Assembly: GCF_009707365.1 (NCBI RefSeq) | Contig: NZ_CP046122.1 | Span: 4,216,001 to 4,280,000, forward strand | Length of the DNA stretch: 64,000 nucleotides | Source: Microlunatus sp. Gsoil 973 | GTDB lineage: Bacteria > Actinomycetota > Actinomycetes > Propionibacteriales > Propionibacteriaceae | Direction: 5' to 3' | In this document: in pieces, positions 26,166-35,116 of the stretch | Layout of the letters: each line of letters starts with the position of its first letter | How positions within the stretch are numbered: position 1 is the stretch's first letter | Made by a program: the position numbers and the translations under genes | Notes under the pieces: model-generated | Databases searched by the model: none | What the model saw: only the letters and a program-made list of their open reading frames with translations | What the model was told of the DNA's origin: nothing

Positions 26166-27379
26166 ATGGCAATGAGCAGCGTGGCTCCGATATCCCGACC
26201 CGGCGGACCGGCGGTCGGTCTGCCCGAGGGCGTCTACCTGGCGTCGATGGGACGACGGCTGGGTGCGTACCTGCTCGATGCCGTGGTGCCGCACATCCTG
26301 GTCCTGCTCGGGGTGGCCAACCTCGCTCGCGGTGGTCCGGTGTGGCTGACGGTGATCTTCTGGGTGCTGGTGATGTGTTGGCTGCTGGTGCTGCTGTGGA
26401 TGTACGGGAAGCTTGCCGCCGGCCCGGGGATGCGGCTGATGCGTCTGCAACTGGTCGGGCTGCACAACGGGCGGCCGATCGGCCTGTCGCGGGCATTGGT
26501 CCGGGGCGTCGTGCTCTGGCTGCTCAGCGATGTCACCGTGCTGCTGATCGTGATGGTGGTGCTGATGTGGCAGCAGCCGCGTCGGCAGGGTTGGCACGAT
26601 CTCGCCGCCGACTCGGTAGTGATCGAGGAGCGGCCGCTGGCGCCGCCGCGGGCAGGGGAGTTCCGAGACCCGCGGGCCTGGTTCCTGAACCTCATCGGCC
26701 GCCGCACAGGAGCGGCCTCCCGGTCGCCGCGGCCGGCCCGGGTCGAGGGCGCCGCGGCTCGGCCGGCGATCGAGGCCGGGCCCGTGCCGCAGCCGTCCCC
26801 GGCGGTGCAGGGACCCCGGGAACAGCCGCAACCACAGCACCAGGCCCAGCAAGAGGCCCAGCAAGAGGCCCAGCAAGAGGCCCAGCAGGAGGTCCAGCAG
26901 GAGGCCCAGCAAGAGGTCCGGAACCCGCCCGCGGCGGAGCCGGTCGGCGCCGAGTCCGCTGTCGGCCCGGAGCCCGAGCCCTCGGCCTCGGTGGAGACCA
27001 GGGTGCAACCGGCTGCCACTGAGCCGATCCAGCTGCCGCCGCCGAACGTCGGCTGGTCGGTGATCATGGACGGCGACCGAGAGATCCCGATCACCAGGCT
27101 GACGCTCTTCGGACGCAATCCTCAGCCGCGACCCGGCGAGGACGACGCGCAGTTGATCAAGGTCGTCGACGAGGCGCGGACGGTGTCCAAGACCCATCTG
27201 GCGATCAACGTCGACTCCCGGGGGTGTTCGTCACCGATCGCGGCTCGACCAACGGCTCGGCGGTGACGGATCCGCAGGGCGTCTACAACCTGATCGCCGC
27301 CGAGCAACCGGTCCGACTGGCCGGCGAGGGATACGTGGTGTCCTTCGGCAACCACCATCTCCGACTGGTCCGACGCTGA
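26166..27379 (+). CDS. RDD family membrane protein with C-terminal FHA domain (one frameshift)
   Basis: Residues about 20-160 are an RDD domain with GVYLASMGRRLGAYLLDAVV, two central hydrophobic helices and LMRLQLVGLHNGRPI. A long linker contains tandem QQEAQ repeats (DNA about 26845-26925). The C-terminal FHA domain has ITLFGRNP-like strands, KTHLAI and DRGSTNGSAV. The frame breaks at GGGGG 27220-27224; one more G gives DSRGVFVTDRGSTNG and continues to TGA 27377-27379. The protein would anchor phosphopeptide recognition at the membrane, next to the soluble FHA protein and PP2C phosphatase. The corrected length is about 404 residues. Confidence 0.8.
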
Positions 27380-27389
27380 AGCTCGGCCG

Positions 27390-27671
27390 ATGAAGATCAG
27401 CGGCGAAGTGATCGTCTGGCGCGGACCGGCGCCGTTCTATTTCCTGCCGGTGCCGGCCGAGGAAAGTCTGGACATCCGCGAACTGGCCAACGAGCTCACC
27501 TACGGTTGGGGCGTGATCCCGGTGACCGTACGTCTCGGCCGGACCGAATGGACCACCTCGTTGTTCCCCAAGGACGGCCGCTATCTGGTGCCGTTGAAGG
27601 ACAGGGTCCGCAAGGCCGAAGGTGTCGGGGAGGGAGACACCGTGACGGTCGACCTGTCCCTGGGCCGTTAG
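27390..27671 (+). CDS. DUF1905 domain protein
   Basis: This 93-residue protein opens with [19 protein letters not shown] and has [37 protein letters not shown] and a C-terminal [10 protein letters not shown], which is the DUF1905 beta-barrel pattern. Its function is unknown. It lies 10 bp after the RDD-FHA stop and 10 bp before dcd, so it is probably co-transcribed with both. Confidence 0.87.
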   Translation: MKISGEVIVWRGPAPFYFLPVPAEESLDIRELANELTYGWGVIPVTVRLGRTEWTTSLFPKDGRYLVPLKDRVRKAEGVGEGDTVTVDLSLGR

Positions 27672-27681
27672 GGTCTGCTGC

Positions 27682-28257
27682 ATGCTGCTTTCGGACCGCG
27701 ATATCAAGGCCGAGGTCGAGTCGGGCCAGATCGCGCTCGACCCGTACGAACCGGGGATGATCCAGCCGGCCAGTATCGACATTCGCCTGGACCGGTTCTT
27801 CCGGGTCTTCGAGAACCATCGCTACCCGCACATCGATCCCGCCGAGGATCAGGCCGAACTGACCAGGATGGTGGAGCCGACCGGCGACGACCCGTTCATC
27901 CTGCATCCGGGAGAGTTCGTGCTGGGCTCGACGTTCGAGGTGATCACGCTGGGGGATGCCATCGCGGCCCGGTTGGAGGGCAAGTCATCCCTCGGGCGGC
28001 TCGGCCTGCTGACCCATTCGACGGCCGGCTTCATCGACCCAGGGTTCTCCGGGCACGTCACTTTGGAGTTGTCCAATGTCGCGACCTTGCCGATCAAGCT
28101 CTGGCCCGGGATGAAGATCGGCCAGTTCTGTTTCTTCCGGCTGTCCTCGCCGGCGGAGCAGCCGTACGGATCGGCGTCGTACGGCTCCCGTTATCAGGAC
28201 CAGCGCGGCCCGACCCCCAGCCGGTCGAGTGTGAACTTCCACCGGACGAAGGTCTGA
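27682..28257 (+). CDS. dcd: dCTP deaminase
   Basis: The 191-residue enzyme deaminates dCTP to supply dUTP or dUMP for thymidylate synthesis. Family motifs are [15 protein letters not shown] at the start, [24 protein letters not shown] and [19 protein letters not shown], where the last glutamate is the catalytic base, and a C-terminal SSPAEQPYG with [13 protein letters not shown] closing over the nucleotide. Actinobacterial members are often bifunctional and form dUMP directly; the sequence alone does not settle this. The start is the ATG 10 bp after the DUF1905 stop. Confidence 0.95.
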   Translation: MLLSDRDIKAEVESGQIALDPYEPGMIQPASIDIRLDRFFRVFENHRYPHIDPAEDQAELTRMVEPTGDDPFILHPGEFVLGSTFEVITLGDAIAARLEGKSSLGRLGLLTHSTAGFIDPGFSGHVTLELSNVATLPIKLWPGMKIGQFCFFRLSSPAEQPYGSASYGSRYQDQRGPTPSRSSVNFHRTKV

Positions 28258-28282
28258 ACGGCGCTGCCGAAGGGTCCGCGTT

Positions 28283-28442
28283 TCCCGCACCCTTTGCTCG
28301 ACCCGCACCCGTTGCTCGACCCCGCACCCGTTGCTCGACCCCGCGACCTTTACTCGGCCCCGCACCGGATGCACCCGGTGCGCCGCCGACCTAGAGGTGC
28401 GGCGTCGAGGAACTGGTGCGGCGTCGAGGAACCGGTGCGACG
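28283..28442. repeat. Second island of the GGTGCG 19-bp repeat family
   Basis: Left-pointing units such as CGCACCCGTTGCTCGACCC (twice in a row) and CGCGACCTTTACTCGGCCC meet right-pointing units GGTGCGGCGTCGAGGAACT and a near copy, around the inverted repeat CGCACCGG/CCGGTGCG near 28362-28383. Read in one orientation, the units match those at 4200-4505. No gene is present between dcd and the small gene at 28468. Confidence 0.78.
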
Positions 28443-28467
28443 CGCCGAACGGCTGATCGGGTCGGGT

Positions 28468-28713
28468 CTACCTGGCTGAGGTCAGCGGCCGGGGCCGGCC
28501 GAGCCGCCGCGGGCGGCGATCCGGCTCTGGGGCGAGCCGGTCGGCGGCGCCCCGCAGCACCCGGGCGAGTCGGGCTCGCGCGCCGAGCTCTGGATGGGCC
28601 TGCCGGTACGTCTTGAGCAACCGGCGCTCCTCGGCCTCGGTCAGCCGGTCGTGCATTCGCTGCTTGACGACGAAGCCGTTGACAAAGGCGTCGACGTAAT
28701 CGGTGTTGGTCAT
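28468..28713 (-). CDS. Hypothetical small protein
   Basis: This 81-residue protein is supported by a strong GGCAGGAG ribosome site seven bases before its ATG. The N-terminal half (DYVDAFVNGFVVKQRMHDRLTEAEERRLLKTYRQAHPE) is predicted helical and has normal amino-acid composition; the C-terminus is Arg/Pro-rich. I do not recognise a family. It lies beside the repeat island and is transcribed away from the DUF4097 gene region on the same strand. Confidence 0.55.
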   Translation of the reverse strand: MTNTDYVDAFVNGFVVKQRMHDRLTEAEERRLLKTYRQAHPELGARARLARVLRGAADRLAPEPDRRPRRLGRPRPLTSAR

Positions 28714-28851
28714 GGCGGTGCTCCTGCCTGGTTGGCGAATGCGATTTCGGGCGCACTCGATCGCGGTATGGCGGCGTACGCCGTCATCGGGTCGGTCGTG
28801 GTGAAGGGGGACGGGCGGCGGGACCGTCGGGAAGACCCGCCGCCCGACGAA

Positions 28852-29610
28852 TCAGGCTCGGGAGACCGAGATGTCCCCGCTGGCCGTGTTGGCGCGGATG
28901 CTCACGTAGGGGTCGCCCTCGTCGGGCTGGTTGCCGGCCTCCAGACCGATCAGCACCTCACCCGAGACCGACTTGAGATCGAGCCAGGCCGGCAGGGACT
29001 CTGCAACGGCGACGTTGATGTCTCCCGAGGAGCTGCGGCTCTCGACCGAGCCGGTGGTGCGTCCGACGTTGATGTCGCCCGAGGCAGTGTTGGCGCGCAA
29101 CGCCCCGGTCAGCTCGCCGATGCTCACGTCACCGGAGGCGGACCGGGCCTGGACCGCTGCACCCGTTCCGCCGATCGAGATGTCGCCGGAGCCGCTGGTG
29201 ATCTGGCCTGCGCTGCCGGTCACGGTCTGGATGCTCACGTCGCCGGAGCCGGTGGTGATCTGGACATCGGTCACCGAGTCCAAGGAGACGTCACCGGAGC
29301 CGGTGGTGATCCGGGTGGCGGCCAGCCCGACCTCGGCGGACACATCGGCCGAGCCGGTGGTCGCCTCGAATGCGAGCCCCGTGGGCATCGAGATCTCAAG
29401 GTTGACCTCGGCATGGTGGTTCTGCGGGAAGGCGACGAGCAGCCTGCCTTCGGACTCGGTCAGCTCGATCCGGTCCAGCAGGTTCTCGTCGGACTCGACG
29501 ACGCCCTGGACGGTTTCGTCGGACGACTCGAGCAGTCGGACCTCGCCGCTGCCCAGGTTGCGCACGGCAACCGCGGTGATGTCATGGAAGATGAAGTTGC
29601 GCGTGCTCAT
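28852..29610 (-). CDS. DUF4097 beta-strand repeat protein
   Basis: The protein has about 252 residues from ATG 29610, which overlaps the stop of the upstream gene (ATGA). From about residue 90 it consists of short repeats ending in SGDVS or SGDIS (TTGSGDVSLDS, TTGSGDVSIQT, TSGSGDISIGG, SASGDVSIGE, TASGDINVGR), the DUF4097 right-handed beta-helix pattern. There is no signal peptide or membrane helix, so it is probably cytoplasmic. DUF4097 proteins have no known reaction; related forms are called putative adhesins, which is not supported here without export. Coupling to a HicB-like regulator suggests autoregulated expression. Confidence 0.85.
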   Translation of the reverse strand: MSTRNFIFHDITAVAVRNLGSGEVRLLESSDETVQGVVESDENLLDRIELTESEGRLLVAFPQNHHAEVNLEISMPTGLAFEATTGSADVSAEVGLAATRITTGSGDVSLDSVTDVQITTGSGDVSIQTVTGSAGQITSGSGDISIGGTGAAVQARSASGDVSIGELTGALRANTASGDINVGRTTGSVESRSSSGDINVAVAESLPAWLDLKSVSGEVLIGLEAGNQPDEGDPYVSIRANTASGDISVSRA

Positions 29611-30281
29611 TTGACCCATCCTTGGACTTGGTTTCCGGTACGAGGCGGCCGCGGGGGCCGTGGCGGGCGAGGCGGTCGGGGCGGTCGGGGATTCCGGGAC
29701 GAACCGGTCTCACCGAAGACGCCGCCTTCGCCGAAGAGTCCGCCTGGACCGAAGATCCCGTTCGGGCCGAACGGGCCGTTGGGTCCGAGCACACCCATGC
29801 CGCCGAGACCCTGGCCGGCCTGACGAACCGGGCTGAGGGCGTTCTGGATGGCCTTGACCAGCCAGGCGTTGGTGGAGATGCCCTCCGCGTCGGCTGCTTC
29901 GTCGACCTTCCGCTTGACCGATGCCGGCAGCCGCAGGCTGACCCGGATCATCGGCTCGTCCTCGTCGATCTCTGCGGTGGGCTCGGCGTCGGCCTCGCTC
30001 GGATCGGGGAGGATGACGGTGGGCTCACCGGAGGGCTGCTGCGGAACATGCACGGCGAAGTTGGGGTTGCCGTCGACCACCCGGACCTCGATGGAGCCGG
30101 GAGCCAGTTCGGCGCTGATCTCGCTGGTGGCGTCGGTGATGGCACCGAAGAGCGCCAGCCGGGCGGACGATTCGACCGCGGTACCCAGACGCCGGGCGAC
30201 GTCCTGGGTGTGTTCATCGGCCAGGGAGGCCGCGCTGACGATCCCGTTCCGGACGGTCTCGACATGCTTTGAAAGATCCAT
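29607..30281 (-). CDS. HicB-like ribbon-helix-helix regulator with Gly/Pro-rich tail
   Basis: The protein has 224 residues from ATG 30281. An N-terminal helical part (DLSKHVETVRNGIVSAASLADEHTQDVA) is followed by a beta-rich part. A ribbon-helix-helix segment then reads RVSLRLPASVKRKVDEAADAEGISTNAWLVKAIQNAL (about residues 115-152), as in HicB/CopG-type DNA-binding antitoxins. The tail has GPNGPFGPNGIFGPGG and tandem RPPRPP repeats. A perfect palindrome lies just upstream, a likely autoregulatory operator. No HicA toxin is present; the partner gene is a DUF4097 protein, so a classical toxin-antitoxin pair is not supported. Confidence 0.75.
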   Translation of the reverse strand: MDLSKHVETVRNGIVSAASLADEHTQDVARRLGTAVESSARLALFGAITDATSEISAELAPGSIEVRVVDGNPNFAVHVPQQPSGEPTVILPDPSEADAEPTAEIDEDEPMIRVSLRLPASVKRKVDEAADAEGISTNAWLVKAIQNALSPVRQAGQGLGGMGVLGPNGPFGPNGIFGPGGLFGEGGVFGETGSSRNPRPPRPPRPPRPPRPPRTGNQVQGWVK

Positions 30282-30290
30282 GACATCATC

Positions 30291-30311
30291 ATGACACCAT
30301 CGTGGTGTCAT
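30291..30311. promoter_or_regulatory. Perfect palindrome, putative operator of the HicB-like gene
   Basis: ATGACACCA and TGGTGTCAT form perfect 9-bp arms around TCG, 10 bases upstream of the regulator's ATG. A second palindromic core TGACGTCA lies at 30336-30343. Ribbon-helix-helix proteins usually bind paired short inverted sites like these. Confidence 0.65.
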
Positions 30312-30410
30312 TTGCAAGAGTTATGGCGCCACTTGTGACGTCATTTGTGGATCGGTGGCGTCACTCCCACCCCAGCATCAGCCTTCGAGTGGCGGCTCCC
30401 GGCCACGTCG

Positions 30411-32613
30411 TCAAGGGCGGACGTCGCTACGGCGGACCGACTCCAGCAGCAGCTGCGCGACGTCGAGCACCTCCACCGTCTCGGCCGCCAGGCCGTCCGC
30501 CTGTCGGGCGGTCAACCCGTCGGAGAGCATCACCCGGCAGAAGGGACAACCGGTGGCGATCGCCGCCCGGTTCTGGTCCGCTGCCCCCGGTGTGGCGTGG
30601 CCGTTGAGGGCCGCCAACGCCTCGTCGGTCCTGGCCAGGTTGATCCGGGTGCCGATCCTCTCCTCCATCCACATCCGGGCACCGCCGGCGCCGCAGCAGA
30701 AGGACCGCTCGCGGTTCCGCGGCATCTCGGTGTAGGTGGAACCGGGGATACTTGCCAGCAGATCCCGGGGCGGGTCGTAGACCTGGTTGTGCCGTCCGAG
30801 GAAGCAGGGATCGTGATAGGTGATCGTCCGGCCGCCCACCGATCCGGCCGGCGGTGCCACCGGTGTCAGCCGTCCCTCCCGCACCAGTCGGTTCAGCAGC
30901 TGGGTGTGGTGCACCACCTCAAGATCGACCCCGACCTGCGGGTATTCGTTCCGCAGCGTATTCAGGCAGTGCGCGCAGGTGACCACCACCTTGTGGGCCT
31001 TGGCCTCCCTGAGGGTCTCGGCGTTCTCCAATGCGAGTTGCTGGAAGACGAACTCGTTCCCGGACCGCCGCGCAGGATCGCCGGTGCAGGTCTCACCGTT
31101 TCCCAACACCGCGAACGAAACCCCGGCAGTGTTCAGCAGTTCGGCGACAGCCTGGGTGGTCTTCTTCGCACGGTCCTCGTACGCTCCCGCACAACCGACC
31201 CAGAACAGGTACTCGACCTCGGTCAGATCCTCGACGTCCTCACCGACGACCCTGACGTCGAAATCCAGGTCCTTGGCCCAGTCCATCCGGCGTCGGGCGT
31301 TCTGGTTCCACGGATTCCCCCTTGCTCTCCAGGCCCTTGAAGAGAGTGTTCAGCTCGCTGGGGAAGTCCGATTCGATCATCACCTGGTAGCGCCGCATGT
31401 CCATGATGTGATCGACATGCTCGATGTCCACCGGGCACTGCTGGACGCAGGCGCCGCAAGAGGTGCAGGACCACAACACATCGGGATCGATCACGCCGGC
31501 ATGACCGTCGCTGACCTGGATCGGTCCGACCAGCGGGCGCTCGGCCTCCTCCAGCACTGCGGCACCGAGGCCGCCGCGGGCCTCCTCCGCTGCCTGCAGA
31601 TACGGCGCCTTGGCATATCCGTGATCACGCAGAGCGGTGATCAACAGCTTCGGCGACAGCGGTTTCTCGGTGTTCCAGGCAGGGCACTGGCTCTGGCAGC
31701 GGCCGCATTCGGTGCAGGTGGTGAAGTCCAGCAGCCCCTTCCAGGTGAAGTCCTCGACCTTACCGACCCCGAGTGGTGTGTCCTCGTCGATGTCGTCGAG
31801 TTCGGCGAAGTCCAGTGGCTTGCCGTCGACCATGATCGGTTGCAGTTCGCCGAGTGTCGGCGTGCCGTCGGCGTCGCGGCGGAACCAGATGTTGAACCAA
31901 ACCGTGAACCGGTGCCAGCCGACGCCCATGGTCGTGTTCAAGCCGAAGATCGCCAGCATCAGCATCGAGATCAGGATCTTGATCAAGGCGATGACAGTGA
32001 TCGTCGTGGCGATCGAGTCGTACGCCGTACCGCCGGGGAGCAGGAAACTGCTCAGCGGAAAGTGCCACCGCGTGGTCTCCTCGCCGAGCAGTTGATATTC
32101 CAGTCCGCGCAACAGCAGGACGCAGATCACAACCGAGAGCACGGTGGCCTCGATGTAGTACGCCTGGCCGGCATTGGAGCCGTAGAAGCGGTTGGCGCGA
32201 CCCTTCCGCCGCTGGGCCTGGCGATAGACGATCAGGAACAGGATGCCGAACAGGCTCAGCCAGGCGATGACCTCGCTGAGCCATTCGTAGACCACCCAAT
32301 GGCCGATGATCGGCAGGGCGAACGCCGGGTCGAAGATCTGGCCGTACGCCGTTGCCAGGCTGAAGAGTAGGGCGATGAAGGCGACGAAGACGAACCAGTG
32401 GGCGGCACCGTTGCGGGACCACTGCAACATCCGCGTGTGCAACAGGGTCTCGCGCAGCATCGTGCCCCAGCGACGGCCTGGTTGATCGCTGCGGCGCCCC
32501 TCGACCGATCGTCCGAGCCGCACCACCGCAACGATCCGGGCGATGCCGAAGATGAACAACCCGAAACCGGCAGCGGTCGCGGCCAGGCCAAGCACGATCG
32601 CCAGAATCCTCAT
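30411..32613 (-). CDS. EtfD-like membrane iron-sulfur reductase (heterodisulfide reductase family; one frameshift)
   Basis: The N-terminus (to about residue 250) has five or six membrane helices of the NarI-like type. Two 4Fe-4S motifs follow, CTECGRCQSQCPAWN and CTSCGACVQQCPVD. The C-terminal half has two CCG-type domains with CAHCLNTL, TYHDPCFLGRHN and FCCGAGG. This is the architecture of mycobacterial Rv0338c (EtfD), which passes electrons from acyl-CoA dehydrogenases via ETF to the respiratory chain. The frame is broken in CCCCC 31317-31321 (plus strand). Removing one base gives SKGNPWNQNARRRMDWAKDLDFDV and a product of about 734 residues. The start is ATG 32613. ETF genes are not in the window, but acyl-CoA dehydrogenases such as the one at 10.7 kb would be natural donors. 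Confidence 0.85.
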
Positions 32614-32774
32614 GTCCTCAGTCTTTCGTATCGCCGTCGATGTGCCGATGTTACTCGCGAGTAACAGCTGGCGGGCCGGACCATCCCCATCGAGGTGGAC
32701 CTGGTGCGCCCGACGCAACGCTCGGCGCGACAATAGGCAGGCGTCAGCTGCCTACCGACCGGAGGAGCGGATGG

Positions 32775-34067
32775 CTACCCGAATGTCGGAGGCTCACCGA
32801 GTCGGAACAGGATCTCGCCGGCGTTGTCCACCACAAGGGTGTCCGGATCCTCCCGGGCGGCCGTGATGTCGATCGACCCGGGTGAGCGATAGTCCAGCGC
32901 CAGCGATCGGGTCTCCTGCTCGCTGATCGCAGTCGCCAGTGTCACAGTGACGCGATCCCGTTCGCCGTCCTGCGGCGACCAGGTGCCGGCGCCGCGCAGA
33001 TGCGTGGAGTGAGCCAGCACCCCCCAGGGATGGTCCTTGAACTGGTCCCACTGCTTGGCGAAGTAGTCCCGGCAGTGATAGCCGATCTCGGCGATCGCTG
33101 CTCCGTGGGTATGGCTGACCACCGAGAGATGCGGTGCAAAGATGATCACCTCGCCGCCGTCGGCCACGATCGGCTCGACCTTGTACATGCCCTTGGCTGC
33201 CACCCAGATCTCGTCGTACCGGTCGGGAATGATCGAGATCACGCGCTTGACCGGTCGCTCCAAATAGCGGATGTGGGTGTTGGCCGACAGCGCGGACGCC
33301 TTCTCCCAGGCACTGTGCACGTCGCCGACGGCGACACCGTAGAGATCGTGGCTCCCGGATCTGACCACGACGCAGCAGGCGAGCAGGTTGCCGGGAATCA
33401 TCGAGGCCGCCTCGTTGATCATCGCCCGTACCGGTGTGATGCCGGGAGTGCCGATGATCGCCGCACTGCTGATCAACGCGCCGAGCCAGTGCGATGCGTC
33501 GATCATCTGCTGGCCGGAAACGCCGGGGAAGAGATACTTGGTGCCGCCGGAGAAGCCGACCACCTCATGCGGGAACACCGGTCCGAGGATCAGCACGTCG
33601 TCGGCCTCGACGACCGCCCGATTCACCGTGACCTCGACGTCGAGGCTGAGTCGCCCCTCGGACAGGTCCTCCACCCGGGCAGCCGGGATCGTCCCGATGC
33701 TGATCAGCTCCGAAGGCTCCCACCAGGCGTGATTGTCGATGCTCGCCTCGGGATACCGCCGGGCCAGGCCATCGGGCCCCACCTCGAACATCGCCTCGAG
33801 CTGTTGCTGCGACATCTTCGGGTGGGTGCCCAGGGCGATCAACACGCGGAGCCGGCGGACCCGGCCGACCAGTGCCCCGTACACGGTGTCCATCAACAAC
33901 TGCAGTGGGCACGACCGGGTGCTGTCCGGAACGATCACCAGCACGTCCCGCCCGTCCAGCGGCTGGCCGGCCAGTTGCTCGGTGATGAAGGCCGTCGTCT
34001 CCTCGGGGGTCAACGAACGGTCGGAGGATCCGATGAAGGCGGCAGGCGTCCTGGTCGCGGTGTCCAC
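32775..34067 (-). CDS. LarA-like (nickel-dependent lactate racemase family) protein
   Basis: The 430-residue protein belongs to the LarA/DUF2088 family. Recognisable parts are VLVIVPDSTRSCP at the N-terminal domain, ALGTHPKMSQQQLEAMFE (with a histidine expected near the cofactor), HEVVGFSGGTKYLFPGVSGQQMID, whose lysine is the residue that carries the nickel-pincer nucleotide in LarA, and later SVVSHTHGAAIAEIGYHCRDYF. LarA interconverts D- and L-lactate, and relatives act on other 2-hydroxy acids. No larB, larC or larE cofactor genes are nearby, so the substrate and cofactor loading are uncertain. Confidence 0.8.
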   Translation of the reverse strand: MDTATRTPAAFIGSSDRSLTPEETTAFITEQLAGQPLDGRDVLVIVPDSTRSCPLQLLMDTVYGALVGRVRRLRVLIALGTHPKMSQQQLEAMFEVGPDGLARRYPEASIDNHAWWEPSELISIGTIPAARVEDLSEGRLSLDVEVTVNRAVVEADDVLILGPVFPHEVVGFSGGTKYLFPGVSGQQMIDASHWLGALISSAAIIGTPGITPVRAMINEAASMIPGNLLACCVVVRSGSHDLYGVAVGDVHSAWEKASALSANTHIRYLERPVKRVISIIPDRYDEIWVAAKGMYKVEPIVADGGEVIIFAPHLSVVSHTHGAAIAEIGYHCRDYFAKQWDQFKDHPWGVLAHSTHLRGAGTWSPQDGERDRVTVTLATAISEQETRSLALDYRSPGSIDITAAREDPDTLVVDNAGEILFRLGEPPTFG

Positions 34068-34113
34068 CCTGGAATCCTGCTACCGGACGACTCCCACCGC
34101 AATCCGGGGTGGG

Positions 34114-34824
34114 TCAGCTGATGCGTTTCACGGCCGCTGCGCTGAGCGAGTCGAGCATGTCGCCCGGCTCGTCGGAACCGGACCCGACGAGTTCGAAGAT
34201 CCCGAAGCTCCGGCCGTTGTGGAAGACCCCGACCCCTCCGATGGCCGCCCCATCGGCGTTGAAGGCGACGAACCGTACGGCGTTGCCGGATCCCGCGTGC
34301 ACCGCGACCGGGCTGCCCAGTCGCCGATCGTCACCGTGCTGGCGGTACCGGCAGCCGGACAGGTCGTCGGTGAGGGCGGAGACGAGCCGGTGGACCGACC
34401 GGGCGGTATCGCCCCGGGAGACCGACTCGCGCAGCGTCGTCCGCCCGCCGACCGCGGACTCCTCACTGCGCCAGACCGCGGATGCGTAGCCGGCCCCGGC
34501 CGCGGAGAGGTCCTGCATCGTTCGGGCCCCGGTGCAGCCGCTCAACCGCTGGCGGCCGTCGGATCGCTGATCCGCACCGTCGAAGTCCAGCCCGAGCTGG
34601 TAGAAGTCGTCGGTCTGCAGGAGCATGCCGGTTCCGAACGGCTCGGGCGGCGTGCCGGCCGGATCCGCTGTGGCCGGGCTGACCCGTGTGGTCGGTGACC
34701 CCGGCGTGCTGGCCGATGTCACCGTCACGCCGTTGCCCAGGAGTTGAGGTGCGACGACGAACCCCGCGATCGCACCCGCGACGAGCGCGCCGACGACGAC
34801 GGCCATCGCTGTACGGCTTCTCAC
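34114..34824 (-). CDS. Hypothetical secreted or membrane-anchored protein
   Basis: The 236-residue protein has an N-terminal hydrophobic segment (AMAVVVGALVAGAIAGFVVAP, about residues 6-26) after two arginines, consistent with a signal anchor or signal peptide. A Thr/Ser/Pro-rich linker follows, then a domain of about 170 residues with two cysteines (LSGCTGAR and LSGCRYRQ) that could form a disulfide. The general layout resembles extracytoplasmic sensor domains of actinobacterial PknH-like proteins, but I cannot confirm the family. It is the last gene before the LarA-like gene on the same strand. Confidence 0.65.
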   Translation of the reverse strand: MRSRTAMAVVVGALVAGAIAGFVVAPQLLGNGVTVTSASTPGSPTTRVSPATADPAGTPPEPFGTGMLLQTDDFYQLGLDFDGADQRSDGRQRLSGCTGARTMQDLSAAGAGYASAVWRSEESAVGGRTTLRESVSRGDTARSVHRLVSALTDDLSGCRYRQHGDDRRLGSPVAVHAGSGNAVRFVAFNADGAAIGGVGVFHNGRSFGIFELVGSGSDEPGDMLDSLSAAAVKRIS

Positions 34825-35116
34825 ACCATCTCCTCGCCCGACCTGCTGGTCAACGACCCCCGTTGCTTCCCAGCGAGCAGCAGTCTGCCGTCACGGGCCG
34901 ACCGGCGCATCAACCCCTGGCATGGAATCTCCTGGCCGCGGACACGATCGGTCTCCTACTATCGGTGTATGCAGCCACGGCGATTTCTCCGCCCCCGGCC
35001 GGATCACGGCCGCGGGCTCCGTCGTGTGCGCACGGACAGCTAGCGGCGTCGCTGTGATCGAACGGCCGGGGGAGAACGTGTCCCAGCCGAGACCGATCCC
35101 AGGAGAAGAACAGACC
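34825..35116 (+). promoter_or_regulatory. Upstream region of the PheRS-like gene
   Basis: This 292-bp gap separates two divergent genes. TACTAT near 34957 could be a -10 element, and AGGAG at 35101 is the ribosome site of the ligase gene. No T-box, terminator series or other tRNA-responsive leader was found, although the downstream gene is synthetase-like. Confidence 0.35.

Noticed and set aside
29607-30281. Classical HicAB toxin-antitoxin system
   Set aside because: There is a HicB-like DNA-binding segment but no HicA (dsRBD-like) protein on either side.
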